The notes beneath the pieces are model-generated. The model was not told the origin of the DNA. It saw only the letters and a list, made by a program, of their open reading frames with translations, and ran no database searches. A stretch of DNA of 64,000 nt, from the NCBI GenBank assembly GCA_020630875.1, contig JAHDIH010000005.1:1-64000 (forward strand), given 5' to 3'. The DNA is from Deltaproteobacteria bacterium (GTDB taxonomy: Bacteria; Myxococcota_A; Polyangia; Haliangiales; Haliangiaceae). How positions within the stretch are numbered: position 1 is the first letter of the stretch; each line of letters begins with the position of its first letter. Both the position numbers and the translations under genes were made by a program. This document shows, piece by piece, positions 8,303-16,692 of the stretch.

Positions 8303-8851
8303 TTATTGTTTTCGATTGTAGAAGTTCATCGCGTCGCTAACACCGTCCTTGACTATGGCTTTTGCGGCGGAAATTGCCGTCTCGACATCCGCGGGTAAAC
8401 CTTCCGATTCACTCGGTGAGAATTTTCCGAGTACCCACGGAGTGACATTCCCTCCCGGCGGACGGCCGATGCCAACGCGAATTCTCAGGAAGTCTTTAGA
8501 ACCGGTCTGTGCCTCGATAGAGCGAAGGCCGTTATGCCCACCAAGTCCGCCTCCTTCTTTTATCCGAATGGTTCCAGGTTCAAAGTCGAGTTCATCGTGG
8601 ACCACGATTAATTGCTCAACGGGAATTTTATAGAAGCTGAGCATTCGCGCGACAGCAAAGCCAGAGCGATTCATAAACTCCATCGGTTTGAGTAGTACCA
8701 TTCCCGCGCCCTTGGCTACTCGTCCTCCAAAGTTGTCACTCCATGAAAGGCCACATTGTTCAGCGAACTCCGAAACGACCAAGAACCCGACATTATGTCG
8801 AGTTCTCGCGTATTTAGAGCCTGGGTTGCCGAGACCGGCGATTGCCCACAT
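8303..8851 (-). CDS. pth: Peptidyl-tRNA hydrolase
   Basis: 182 residues. It hydrolyses the ester bond of peptidyl-tRNAs dropped by ribosomes. Signatures: GLGNPGSKYARTRHNVGF near residue 6, containing the catalytic His, then the KPMEFMNRSG asparagine loop, HDELDFEPG with the catalytic Asp, and GGGLGGHNGLRS with LRIRVGIGRPPG. It sits between rplY (7 nt upstream) and the small membrane protein, the common prs-rplY-pth order. The start ATG is supported by alignment of the MWAIAGLGNPG N-terminus. Confidence 0.98.
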   Translation of the reverse strand: MWAIAGLGNPGSKYARTRHNVGFLVVSEFAEQCGLSWSDNFGGRVAKGAGMVLLKPMEFMNRSGFAVARMLSFYKIPVEQLIVVHDELDFEPGTIRIKEGGGLGGHNGLRSIEAQTGSKDFLRIRVGIGRPPGGNVTPWVLGKFSPSESEGLPADVETAISAAKAIVKDGVSDAMNFYNRKQ

Positions 8852-8858
8852 TCTTAAA

Positions 8859-9476
8859 CTATCCTGCAGCAGCTGCAGCGGCTGCTGCTTCGGTCGCTAC
8901 CGCGGCGGAGGCTCTTGACGCTTCGCAAAGAATCAAGGATTGATGCGGGCTGGTAACAAGCGAGACGCCTTCGGGAAGATCAATGTCGCCGACTTTGATT
9001 GCTTCGCCGATGTCTAGGTTGGTGATATCGATGACAAACTTGTTTGGGATCTCCAAAGGCTTGACGGAGATTTTTACTTCTTTCGCTGCAAGTTTAAGAA
9101 CGCCACCAAGAGTCGTTCCTTTAGCTTTTCCGGAAGTCTCTACAGGTACAGTCGTAACCAAGTGCTTGTTGGTATCGACCGCTACAAAATCAACGTGCGT
9201 GACTTCTTGCCGGATGTGGTCGATTTGAAAATCGCGAACCATCGCGGTTACCGTCTGGCTGTTTTCGCCTTCGATGCTCACTTCTAACACCGAGTTAGTA
9301 CGTTTGATTGGATCCAAAGACGCTTTGAGTTCCTTCACATTCACTATTACGGGCATCGGCTCTTTCATGGTAGCGCCGTAGCATACACCAGGCACCAAAC
9401 CTTCGCTGCGAAGACGACGCGCTGCGCCTTTTCCGGTTTGTGTGCGCTGTTTAACTGTAACTTTACCTTTTTCCAT
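8859..9476 (-). CDS. rplY: 50S ribosomal protein bL25 (long TL5/CTC form)
   Basis: 205 residues, so this is the two-domain CTC/TL5 type rather than the short E. coli L25. The N-terminal 5S-rRNA-binding barrel includes RTQTGKGAARRLRSEGLVPG. The C-terminal beta domain includes the IEIPNKFVIDITNLDIGEAI region (LDIGEAIKVGDIDLPEG visible). The last 20 residues are Ala-rich. AAGGTC lies upstream of the ATG. It follows prs by 12 nt. Confidence 0.96.
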   Translation of the reverse strand: MEKGKVTVKQRTQTGKGAARRLRSEGLVPGVCYGATMKEPMPVIVNVKELKASLDPIKRTNSVLEVSIEGENSQTVTAMVRDFQIDHIRQEVTHVDFVAVDTNKHLVTTVPVETSGKAKGTTLGGVLKLAAKEVKISVKPLEIPNKFVIDITNLDIGEAIKVGDIDLPEGVSLVTSPHQSLILCEASRASAAVATEAAAAAAAAG

Positions 9477-9488
9477 TGTTCTGACCTT

Positions 9489-10433
9489 CTATATAAATAA
9501 CGAGCTGATTGAGTCGCCGTGGTGGATTCGCTTAATTGCTTCTCCCAGGAGGTTACCTACACTAGTTACCTTAATCTTGGAAGACGCTTTTGCATTTTCG
9601 CGAAGCGGGATGGTGTTCGAAACGAGCACTTCCGTCAAGGGGGAAGCTTCAATTCGGTCAATTGCGGGCCCAGAAAAGACCGGATGGGTGGCGCAGGCCG
9701 AAACTGACTTGGCTCCAGCGTCCATTATTGCTTTGGCGGCATTGGTCAAGGTTCCGGCTGTGTCGATTATGTCATCGATAATAATAGCTTTTTTGCCTTT
9801 GACGTCTCCAACGATGTTCATAACCTCAGTCACGTTAGGGGCTGAACGTCGTTTATCAATGATGGCCAACGTAGCTCCCAATCTTTTTGAGTAGGCCCTC
9901 GCACGCTCCACACCGCCAGCATCTGGAGAGACAACCACTGTATTTTCCGTGTATCCGCGGGCTACGAGTTGATCAATAAATACGGGCATTGCAAAGAGAT
10001 GGTCGAAAGGTATGTCGAAAAATCCTTGGATTTGTCCGGCATGCAGGTCCATGGAAAGCACACGATCGCACCCTGCGGCAGACATTAAATTGGCCACCAA
10101 CTTTGCGGTGATCGGTGTTCTTGGTTTCGACTTTCTGTCCTGCCGTGCGTAACCAAAGTAGGGCACGATAGCTACGATACTGCCAGCGGAAGCTCGTCTT
10201 AGGGCGTCTACCATTATAAGAAGCTCCATTAGGGACTGATTCACTGGCGTGCAGGTTGACTGAACGACAAAGCAGTTTACGTTTCTGACATTCTCTCCAA
10301 TTTCTGCGTAAATTTCACCGTCCGCGAAGTGCGTGAGCGTAGACTTACCCATCGGAACGTCAATGTATCTGCATACCGACTCAGCGATGGTTGGAATTGA
10401 GTTGCCACTAAATATCGAAAGAGATTTTATCAC
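9489..10433 (-). CDS. prs: Ribose-phosphate pyrophosphokinase (PRPP synthase)
   Basis: 314 residues from the GTG at 10433, the usual class I length. It transfers pyrophosphate from ATP to ribose-5-phosphate, feeding purine, pyrimidine, His, Trp and NAD synthesis. Motifs: IFSGNS, FADGEIYAEI, YFGYARQDRKSKPRTPI (ATP loop), MDLHAGQIQGFFDIP, SPDAGGVERA, DKRR and the PRPP-binding loop IIDDIIDTAGTL. The frame is open up to 10511, but the GTG has GGGAG six bases upstream, matches family N-termini, and a promoter-like sequence lies inside the upstream extension. It heads the prs-rplY-pth series. Confidence 0.96.
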   Translation of the reverse strand: MIKSLSIFSGNSIPTIAESVCRYIDVPMGKSTLTHFADGEIYAEIGENVRNVNCFVVQSTCTPVNQSLMELLIMVDALRRASAGSIVAIVPYFGYARQDRKSKPRTPITAKLVANLMSAAGCDRVLSMDLHAGQIQGFFDIPFDHLFAMPVFIDQLVARGYTENTVVVSPDAGGVERARAYSKRLGATLAIIDKRRSAPNVTEVMNIVGDVKGKKAIIIDDIIDTAGTLTNAAKAIMDAGAKSVSACATHPVFSGPAIDRIEASPLTEVLVSNTIPLRENAKASSKIKVTSVGNLLGEAIKRIHHGDSISSLFI

Positions 10434-10455
10434 GCCGAGCTCCCAGGTTGGCTTT

Positions 10456-10484
10456 GTGTACACAATTGCCATCGCAATCGTCAA
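10456..10484 (-). promoter_or_regulatory. Predicted sigma-70-type promoter for prs
   Basis: On the minus strand TTGACG (10484-10479) and TACACA (10461-10456) are separated by 17 bp. The -35 matches consensus at 5 of 6 positions and the -10 at 3 of 6. Transcription would begin near 10449, about 16 nt before the GTG start of prs, leaving room for its GGGAG site. Confidence 0.5.
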
Positions 10485-10502
10485 CTGGAATTGCAACCAA
10501 GC

Positions 10503-10524
10503 GCCTTCCATTTTAACAGAAGGC
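10503..10524. other. Six-bp stem hairpin between mscS and prs
   Basis: GCCTTC (10503-10508) and GAAGGC (10519-10524) can pair across a 10-nt loop in the leader between mscS and prs. There is no T-run after it on the minus strand, so it may be a weak mRNA structure rather than a terminator. Confidence 0.3.
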
Positions 10525-10554
10525 CATCAGACTCGTTGGATTGGGAAAATAGTC

Positions 10555-11766
10555 TTACTTTGCGCGATTACAAACAAACTCCCTCTTGACGGGGGGAGCG
10601 TTCCGATTGAGGTCATCAAACCCTTCCGCTGGTCCGAAGTGAGTCGGAGCGAACGTTCCAATGGGAGCCGAGCCTTGCAAGTAGAGCGATTGGGTAGGGA
10701 ACGCAAAAGATACCCCGAGTTGTTCGGCGAACCTTAGAATGGACAGGTTCAGCCAGGTCCGCGCCTGCTTTTCAAGCAAACGATCGCTGACCATGATGTG
10801 GCAGGAGATTATGATGTCTAGTGAGCTTGCAGAGAACTCCTTGAACTCGACGATGAAGTACCTGTGACTGAAACGCTTGTCTGATAGTAAGATTTCACGA
10901 ACTCCGTCGCAAAACGCTTCTATCTTTTCTGCAGGGGTGTCGTAGCACAGCCCGAGGGTTGTTTCGTAAGTGAAGTATTGGCGGACCCCGAAGTTATCGA
11001 TCATCGCGTTGGTTACCAGTGAATTGGGGACGGTGACCAAAGAGGAACTGGCTGTGCGGAGTCTAGAGGTCCTGAAACCGACTTCTTCAATCTTTCCCTC
11101 GACGTCATTAATGACGACCCAATCGCCAATCTGAAACGGCTTGTCGACGAAAATCATCAAGGAACCAAAGAAGTTGGCAAGTGTGTCTTTCGCGGCGAGT
11201 GCGAACGCAAGTCCGCCAAGGCCTAGGCCTGCGATGAGTGAACCAACGTTGACTTCTAGGTTTTGCAGAACGAAAACAAAACCGATTACGCACAGCACGA
11301 CCTTACTTGTTTTTGCAACGAGGGGGACTAGTTGGTCGTCGAGCTTACTTTCTGTAGCTTTGGCGCGTGCAGCCATGACTTGCCCTACCGCATCTACCAC
11401 TCTCAATCCGAGCCAGAGAAACGACAACATCGCAACTGCGCGGGTGATCACCGTTCCTGTGGATTGGATACCTGAGGGAAGTTGCAACAGAGGCAACCCG
11501 AGAGCCAAAATTCCAGCGAGCACCAGCCCCGAGATTGGTAGCTCGCTGCGCCTTAGAATATTGCCCGAGTAGTCTTTGGTGGAGTCTGATGCTTTCGAAA
11601 CTCGGCGCAGAGCGATGATTCCAACCCACGAAATTAGTCGAGCCACGGCAATGAGGACAATAGCGGCGAGAATTTGCCAGAGTTTAAGCGGCCCCACCGA
11701 TAGCTGCAGCCAGTCTGGGATGGATTGTTGGTTAATCGAGTACTTCATAAATGTCAGTGAGGGCAT
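10555..11766 (-). CDS. MscS-family mechanosensitive ion channel
   Basis: 403 residues. Four or five hydrophobic segments lie in the first 195 residues. The last is the pore-lining helix with the Gly/Ala pattern SLIAGLGLGGLAFALAAK and the family continuation DTLANFFGSLMIFVDKPFQIGDWV. The beta domain carries GKIEEVGFRTSRLRT and VPNSLV. A soluble alpha/beta domain follows, and a Pro-rich tail of about 40 residues. It releases solutes during hypo-osmotic shock in the inner membrane. It lies 121 nt upstream of the chosen prs start on the same strand. The substrate selectivity of individual MscS paralogues cannot be read from sequence. Confidence 0.94.
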   Translation of the reverse strand: MPSLTFMKYSINQQSIPDWLQLSVGPLKLWQILAAIVLIAVARLISWVGIIALRRVSKASDSTKDYSGNILRRSELPISGLVLAGILALGLPLLQLPSGIQSTGTVITRAVAMLSFLWLGLRVVDAVGQVMAARAKATESKLDDQLVPLVAKTSKVVLCVIGFVFVLQNLEVNVGSLIAGLGLGGLAFALAAKDTLANFFGSLMIFVDKPFQIGDWVVINDVEGKIEEVGFRTSRLRTASSSLVTVPNSLVTNAMIDNFGVRQYFTYETTLGLCYDTPAEKIEAFCDGVREILLSDKRFSHRYFIVEFKEFSASSLDIIISCHIMVSDRLLEKQARTWLNLSILRFAEQLGVSFAFPTQSLYLQGSAPIGTFAPTHFGPAEGFDDLNRNAPPVKREFVCNRAK

Positions 11767-11839
11767 CCTAACCTATTGCGACCACTGCTTGAAAACGTTG
11801 ACGTTGACAAACGTCAGACCAAGATGGGACCGTTTGTCC

Positions 11840-12058
11840 ATGGTCACGAAAGAACTACTGGAAATACTTCGCTGCCCAGAGTCGTTAGGAGTTCTTACCT
11901 ATTTCCCCAAGGGAGAAGACGGTAAAAGCCAAGGGTTTCTTCTTTGCGAGAAGTCGCAGCGTCGTTATCGAGTGGAAGAAGGAATTCCCGTAATGTTAAT
12001 TGACGATTCGGAGAAGCTGGACCAAGCAGAGGTCACAAGGTTGCTAGCTTCTCGTTAG
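11840..12058 (+). CDS. Trm112/YcaR-like small protein
   Basis: 72 residues from the ATG at 11840; the frame is open much further upstream, but only this part resembles a protein family. It begins VTKELLEILRCPES and ends in a Trm112-type segment: RRYRVEEGIPVML followed by an acidic helix. Only one of the usual Cys pairs is recognisable (LRCPE and LLCEKS). Trm112 proteins act as activating subunits of methyltransferases in eukaryotes and archaea; bacterial YcaR-type homologues often sit near lpxK or kdsB, which are not here. It is divergent from mscS and convergent with the CDF gene. Confidence 0.8.
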   Translation: MVTKELLEILRCPESLGVLTYFPKGEDGKSQGFLLCEKSQRRYRVEEGIPVMLIDDSEKLDQAEVTRLLASR

Positions 12059-12071
12059 TGCAACGTTTTGA

Positions 12072-13070
12072 TTAATCTGGCACTGCCGGATTATCATCGG
12101 ACTCTAGGTCCAAGTGCTGCAAGCGTGGGTACTTCTTGCGAAGCTCCGCTTCAATGCGATCAATTTCGTGCGATAGGGTGTCCAGTAAGCGGAAACCAAA
12201 CTCGCCTGCGGTTTCTTCCGGATCTGCTTCCTTTTGTCCCGCGAGCCACGTCGCATGTTTTTTACCGAGGTAACGTCCGTCGTAGTCGATTTCTGCGGCA
12301 AATGCGAAATGATCGGATCCTACCACCCTAGTTCTTACTTTTCGTACCGAGTCAATGGATTCTTGTTTTAACAAAAACTCTCGAATTCCTTCTTCTACAT
12401 CAGGGGGAATGGAAGGCCCCAAGATAAGCGAGCGGTTACGAATCCCTAAGAAAACCGCAATGCCACCAAGCATGAGCCCGATGAGGATTGAGCTTGCTGC
12501 ATCGATTCTTGGCTCATCGAAGTACCACCCGAGAAAGATTCCTGCTGCAGCAATCAACACGCCAAGCGTAGCCACCAAATCCTCGAGCAATACTGCGGCC
12601 AGCGTTGGGTCGGTCGAAGTCGTAATGTATTTCAACAGCGGCGTGTCACCTCTTTTGGCGTTCACTTCTTTGACCGCCGCTGAGAGAACGAAACCGTCAA
12701 TGAACAACGCGAGAACTAAAACTACAGGAATCCACCACGTAAAAGTAAACGTTGGTGGATGAATCATTGAGTGGATGCCGTGGTAGATGGTGACTCCGCA
12801 ACCGAGAACAAAAATTCCTACGGCTGAAAGTAGGGCGTAGAGGTAACGTTCGCCACCATAACCGTACTGATACCTACTATCCGCCGGGCGTTCGCTCTTG
12901 CGGATGCCCACCCATAGCAGGAACTGATTTAGTGTATCCGCGAAGGAATGAACTGCTTCAGACATCATCGCCGGCGACATTGAAAAGATGAAGGCGATAA
13001 ACTTGATAAGAGTGAGGATACCGTTTCCGATTACCGCTAAAAGAACCGCGCTATTACTTCCACCTGCCAT
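12072..13070 (-). CDS. Cation diffusion facilitator (CDF) transporter
   Basis: 332 residues. About six membrane helices occupy residues 8-220. The metal-site helices are visible: SEAVHSFADTLNQ in helix 2 (HxxxD) and STDPTLAAVLLEDL in helix 5 (the usual HxxxD replaced by DxxxA...ED). The C-terminal cytoplasmic domain (residues about 225-332) ends in an acidic and charged tail. The FADT/TDPTLAAVLLED pattern and YRYGYGGERYLYAL-like loop recall the ZnT9 branch of the family. Probably a Zn2+ or other divalent-cation/proton antiporter in the inner membrane; the metal cannot be decided. Confidence 0.9.
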   Translation of the reverse strand: MAGGSNSAVLLAVIGNGILTLIKFIAFIFSMSPAMMSEAVHSFADTLNQFLLWVGIRKSERPADSRYQYGYGGERYLYALLSAVGIFVLGCGVTIYHGIHSMIHPPTFTFTWWIPVVLVLALFIDGFVLSAAVKEVNAKRGDTPLLKYITTSTDPTLAAVLLEDLVATLGVLIAAAGIFLGWYFDEPRIDAASSILIGLMLGGIAVFLGIRNRSLILGPSIPPDVEEGIREFLLKQESIDSVRKVRTRVVGSDHFAFAAEIDYDGRYLGKKHATWLAGQKEADPEETAGEFGFRLLDTLSHEIDRIEAELRKKYPRLQHLDLESDDNPAVPD

Positions 13071-13155
13071 TTTTCGTATGCCATCAAATTAACGGCCGAA
13101 GTTCAATGGCTGATGGGGCTTTTCACACCTAGATCCATCTTCTAAGCTTCAGAGT

Positions 13156-13593
13156 ATGGGAGAAACTATATTTTCAAAGATCATTCGCGGAGAATTACCT
13201 TGCCATAAGGTGTACGAAGATGAGTTGGTTCTGGCGTTTTTAGACATCAATCCGCTCAGCAGGGGGCATTTGCTTGTGATTCCCAAAGAAGAGGTGGCTA
13301 CGGTGGATGCCTTGTCTGATGATAGTGCCGCAGCGGTAGGGCGCGTCCTTCCAAGGCTGTCACGGGCGGTGATGAAAGCAACAGGGGCAAGCGCATACAA
13401 CATATTGCAAAATAATGGGGCAGCAGCCCATCAGGCGGTTTTCCACGTCCACTTTCATATCATTCCGAAGTACGAGGACGCGGGATTAGGACTGGAGTGG
13501 AATCCGTTGCGACTTGAAAGCGGCGAAGAATTAGCAAGTTCAATCGCGGAGCTGCTTAGCGATAAGGAACCTGAGACTCTTGCGCGGTGGTGA
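13156..13593 (+). CDS. HIT-family nucleotide hydrolase/transferase
   Basis: 145 residues. The N-terminus IFSKIIRGELPCHKVYEDE and the histidine triad HVHFHIIP near residue 96 define the HinT/HIT group. The NNGAAAHQAVFHVHFH stretch is diagnostic. Such enzymes cleave phosphoramidate or acyl-adenylate bonds of AMP conjugates; the physiological substrate is usually unknown. Its last 38 bp overlap the 3' end of the convergent gene at 13556. Confidence 0.95.
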   Translation: MGETIFSKIIRGELPCHKVYEDELVLAFLDINPLSRGHLLVIPKEEVATVDALSDDSAAAVGRVLPRLSRAVMKATGASAYNILQNNGAAAHQAVFHVHFHIIPKYEDAGLGLEWNPLRLESGEELASSIAELLSDKEPETLARW

Positions 13594-14440
13594 TTTTTTT
13601 CGCCAATTCAATCCCTGCGTTGAGCAGTCCGTGGTCAGTCACCACACCTTTAAATGCCACAACGACTCTACGTGAGGTACCGCGAATCCATACTTCATGA
13701 CTTGAATCTTTGAACAGTTTCGCGTGCAGAGCCGATAGTGGTTTGCTTTTCCGTATTTCTCGGTAGTGTCGTATCCCTTCGCTGGCTTCGTTAACCAGAC
13801 TCTTGGGAGGTGCCAAAATTGTTATGGTAGTAAAGGAACAGCGGACTCGAAATTTTACTTTGACACTACGAATTCCTACGCTGATTGGGATGGGGCCACT
13901 TTTTAGCACGTAGTTCGCGAAACCTTGCCCCAGACAAGAGGTCGAAAACGAACTCGCGATGGCGTGCCATTCGTCGACTTGTTTATTCCATTCAATGGCA
14001 AAGCTGGCCACCAGTTCACAGATCCTTTTGGTCTTTAACTCGCTGGGCTCGATGTTGGTTCTTGTGACCGTCACTCGCTTGTTTTGAAACTCCAGGGCGT
14101 ACGGTTCGGGGAGTCTTGCGACAGCGTGCTTAAGTGTCTTTTCATGTGCGAGGTCACTCACTGTGTGCTTTCTGAACTGACTGAAAATACGCCGCGTCGA
14201 ATGGCGGTTGAAGTATCGGAGGTTACCGAAGCAACTTACATCGGTGGAAACCTCAGAGAACTCAAAGCGGTGCCCGTTTTCTTGGAAAGGCATGTCCATC
14301 GCGGTGAGAAACAGCGGTATACCTGCAAGTTCTAATTGGCACTTTATGTTGGAAGATACCATTCCGGTGTCAATAGTAATTTGTGCTTTGGGATCTAAGG
14401 AGTGCACCGCTTGCTTGTATGGCAGCCACCTGTTTGGCAT
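13556..14440 (-). CDS. Hypothetical protein, partner of the pentein-like gene
   Basis: 294 residues with no recognised domain, no signal peptide and no membrane helix. It is rich in basic residues and beta-type stretches (YALEFQNKRVTVTRTNIE; SVKVKFRVRCSFTTITIL). The ATG immediately follows the stop of the upstream pentein-like gene, with AGAGGC upstream. That spacing, shared with hemH further upstream, suggests a three-gene unit hemH - pentein - this gene. The 3' end overlaps the convergent HIT gene by 38 bp. Function unknown. Confidence 0.75.
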   Translation of the reverse strand: MPNRWLPYKQAVHSLDPKAQITIDTGMVSSNIKCQLELAGIPLFLTAMDMPFQENGHRFEFSEVSTDVSCFGNLRYFNRHSTRRIFSQFRKHTVSDLAHEKTLKHAVARLPEPYALEFQNKRVTVTRTNIEPSELKTKRICELVASFAIEWNKQVDEWHAIASSFSTSCLGQGFANYVLKSGPIPISVGIRSVKVKFRVRCSFTTITILAPPKSLVNEASEGIRHYREIRKSKPLSALHAKLFKDSSHEVWIRGTSRRVVVAFKGVVTDHGLLNAGIELAKKITTAQESQVPYR

Positions 14441-15577
14441 TTAGCCTCTTTTTCTGTTGTCGAAGTACGACTTGTCTACCGTTAACGTTTTTGGGATTCG
14501 TTCTCTTCGTTTGAGCGCTGCTTCCCGTTGTAGGGAGTATCTCAGGGGGAAATTGGCAGGCACGCGCACTTGCGAGGGAACGTACAGGGTCGCGCATGCC
14601 GGTCCGCCACCCGCCTTTCCAAACAGCTCATTCAAAGATAGTTCTTTTACCGAGAGGCCTGATGATGTGGCAACCTCTTTAAATGCCTTGCTGGCTTGTT
14701 GCGGAACCAGCAGGCCATCGCGAAGCTGCCTTGAATTGGAAGCGTACGCATCTTGCGCATCTTCTCGCGAGATGTGAGCGATGGCATCGCTTCCTAGAAA
14801 GTGGGTAACTTTGCTGCTTTCATCTCGCCAAAGGCCCTTCGGGAAATGAGCTAAAAACGCAGCGCCGTCGACGGGCCTCATTGCGAAGTGGACCGTGTCT
14901 CCATGAAAGTGCGGGTAAACCAGTTCTACGAAACAGCGTTGGTCGTCAACTACCTGAGCCCAGTCTGCTGCGAAGGTGACCCCTGCCAGACTGGAACGTG
15001 GTGACTTTGGCTCGGTTGCTTCGTCGTAGTGGCCAGAAACGGCGTAGGTAAAAACCACTTTGTTTCCCACAATCGCAACGTCTGCCATCCCTTCCCAACG
15101 ATGTGGATTCGTCGTGACTTCAAGCGAGAGACCGGCGGCATCTGCTATCATTTCACACATCGCTTCGTAGTACGGCTCTTCCACTTTTCGATGGGCGAGC
15201 ATGTGTGGCATCAACGCAGACAGTTTGCCATCTTTGGCGATCAGCCAAGGGCCGTTAGCAGTAAACACGCGCCCGGTCATCACATCCTCGAGCATGCCTA
15301 ATACGTGACTCTCTTCTGCGGTAATGTGTCCATTGGGACCGATGGAAAGCATCTCGTAGTCCAAAAACGCTTCGTCGCAGTCTTCGAACAAGAAAAGCGC
15401 GTCCCCTCCGCAATCTAATATGCTGTCGCAAATAGCAAGCCATTCGTCGTAGGCTGCAAGGGGAGAGTACTCAAGGTGTTTGACTTCACTTTTGTAGTTC
15501 GCTCCAGCCTTGTTACAGGTAGGGATCACGGGTGGTCGAACGATGAGCAGGTCACCGTACAGATTGCTGTGGCTCAT
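14441..15577 (-). CDS. Pentein-superfamily (amidinotransferase/deiminase-like) protein
   Basis: 378 residues, close to the length of arginine deiminase and amidinotransferase. Guanidine-modifying-enzyme landmarks appear in the right order: R-x2-E in LAHRKVEEPYY near residue 130, WEGMADVAIV near 161 (compare FEGGD), YPHFHGDTVHF near 221 (compare HLDT, giving a candidate catalytic His), and GGGPACATLY with Cys328 at the place of the nucleophile. It may hydrolyse or transfer from a guanidine compound. The substrate cannot be told. ATGA overlap with hemH (upstream) and zero spacing to the unknown gene at 14440. The assignment rests on motif reading only. Confidence 0.65.
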   Translation of the reverse strand: MSHSNLYGDLLIVRPPVIPTCNKAGANYKSEVKHLEYSPLAAYDEWLAICDSILDCGGDALFLFEDCDEAFLDYEMLSIGPNGHITAEESHVLGMLEDVMTGRVFTANGPWLIAKDGKLSALMPHMLAHRKVEEPYYEAMCEMIADAAGLSLEVTTNPHRWEGMADVAIVGNKVVFTYAVSGHYDEATEPKSPRSSLAGVTFAADWAQVVDDQRCFVELVYPHFHGDTVHFAMRPVDGAAFLAHFPKGLWRDESSKVTHFLGSDAIAHISREDAQDAYASNSRQLRDGLLVPQQASKAFKEVATSSGLSVKELSLNELFGKAGGGPACATLYVPSQVRVPANFPLRYSLQREAALKRRERIPKTLTVDKSYFDNRKRG

Positions 15578-16614
15578 TTAGAAACCGCCGACGCAGTAAC
15601 GGACAGTTCAGCCACGGTCTTGGCCCATGCGTCGTTACTATTGAGAGACGGGATCAATACCAACTCTTTGCCCCCAGCTTCTTGGAACTGTTCAAGGCCG
15701 CGCATACCAATTTCTTCGATGGTTTCTAGGCAGTCGGCTACGAAAGCAGGGCAAAGAACGGCAACTCGCTTGTGTTTTTTGGCTACGTCCTCAAGGACCT
15801 TGTCAGTGAAAGGCTCAATCCACTTGTTGGTAAGACGCGACTGAAAACATACCGTAAAGTCAGATTCGGCAAGATCCATTGCTTTGGCCATGGCTCTGGT
15901 TGTTGCGAAGCATTGCGCTCGGTAGCAATTGCGATTGTCCTTTGTGATGGAGTCGCAGCAGTTTTTTGACTGTAGGCAATGGCTTCGTTTCTCGATTTGG
16001 ATCGCGGACTCATCGCTCTTCCTCATGTGCCTCTCTGGGAGGCCATGATAGGAGAATAGAATGTGATCGGGAGCAAATTCATCAAGTAGAGGCTTGGCAT
16101 GAACGGACCACGCGTCGATGAACAGAGGGTGTTCGTAAAAAGCCGGTGCGACTGAAATGTTGGGAACGTTCCATTGCTTGCTCGCGAGTTCGTAGACCCG
16201 AGCGACCGAACTACCGGTGCTTGATGAGGCGTATTGGGGGTAGAGGGGAAACAGCGTGATGTTGTCGATTCCCGCATCTCGAAATTTTGCGAATGCTTGC
16301 TCTATCGATGGTGAGCCGTACCTCATCGCTAACTCTACGTGCCAATCGTCACCGAGAATGGCGGCAACTTTCTCCGTTAAGTCCTGAGAATGAAAAAGCA
16401 GGGGAGAGCCTCTTTCGGTCCAAACCTCTCGGTAGGCTTCAGCACTTTTGCTCGGACGCGTTGGTAGTACGATCAAGTTGAGTAGCGCTTTTCTCGCAAG
16501 GGGGGCGATGTCGATAACCCGTGGGTCGTTTAGAAATTCCCTTAAGTACCGTCGAACCTCTTTGGTTTGGGGAGCATCTGGGGTACCTAAATTTACGAGC
16601 ATCAGTCCACGCAT
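15574..16614 (-). CDS. hemH: Ferrochelatase
   Basis: 346 residues from the ATG at 16614; a TTG at 16629 is also in frame, but the N-terminus MRGLMLVNLGTPD fits the family better. It inserts Fe2+ into protoporphyrin IX (or coproporphyrin III) as the last or near-last step of haem synthesis. Motifs: LVNLGTPDAPQ, the MRYGSPSIEQA stretch, LFPLYPQYASSSTGS and FSYHGLPERH with the catalytic His. A Cys-rich segment follows (HCLQSKNCCDS then NCYRAQCF), reminiscent of the [2Fe-2S] cluster-binding insertion described for some bacterial ferrochelatases, including Myxococcus. ATGA overlap with the pentein-like gene downstream. Confidence 0.95.
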   Translation of the reverse strand: MRGLMLVNLGTPDAPQTKEVRRYLREFLNDPRVIDIAPLARKALLNLIVLPTRPSKSAEAYREVWTERGSPLLFHSQDLTEKVAAILGDDWHVELAMRYGSPSIEQAFAKFRDAGIDNITLFPLYPQYASSSTGSSVARVYELASKQWNVPNISVAPAFYEHPLFIDAWSVHAKPLLDEFAPDHILFSYHGLPERHMRKSDESAIQIEKRSHCLQSKNCCDSITKDNRNCYRAQCFATTRAMAKAMDLAESDFTVCFQSRLTNKWIEPFTDKVLEDVAKKHKRVAVLCPAFVADCLETIEEIGMRGLEQFQEAGGKELVLIPSLNSNDAWAKTVAELSVTASAVSK

Positions 16615-16692
16615 GCCTTGGTATAGCAAAGCTCAAAACTTCATTACAGCTTATGACGCACTGGATGAAGAATTTCCTCGTTTTCTTCCGGC

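Noticed and set aside
10333..10737. Plus-strand ORF over the prs and mscS boundary
   Set aside because: It overlaps two well-supported minus-strand genes and has no recognisable protein features.
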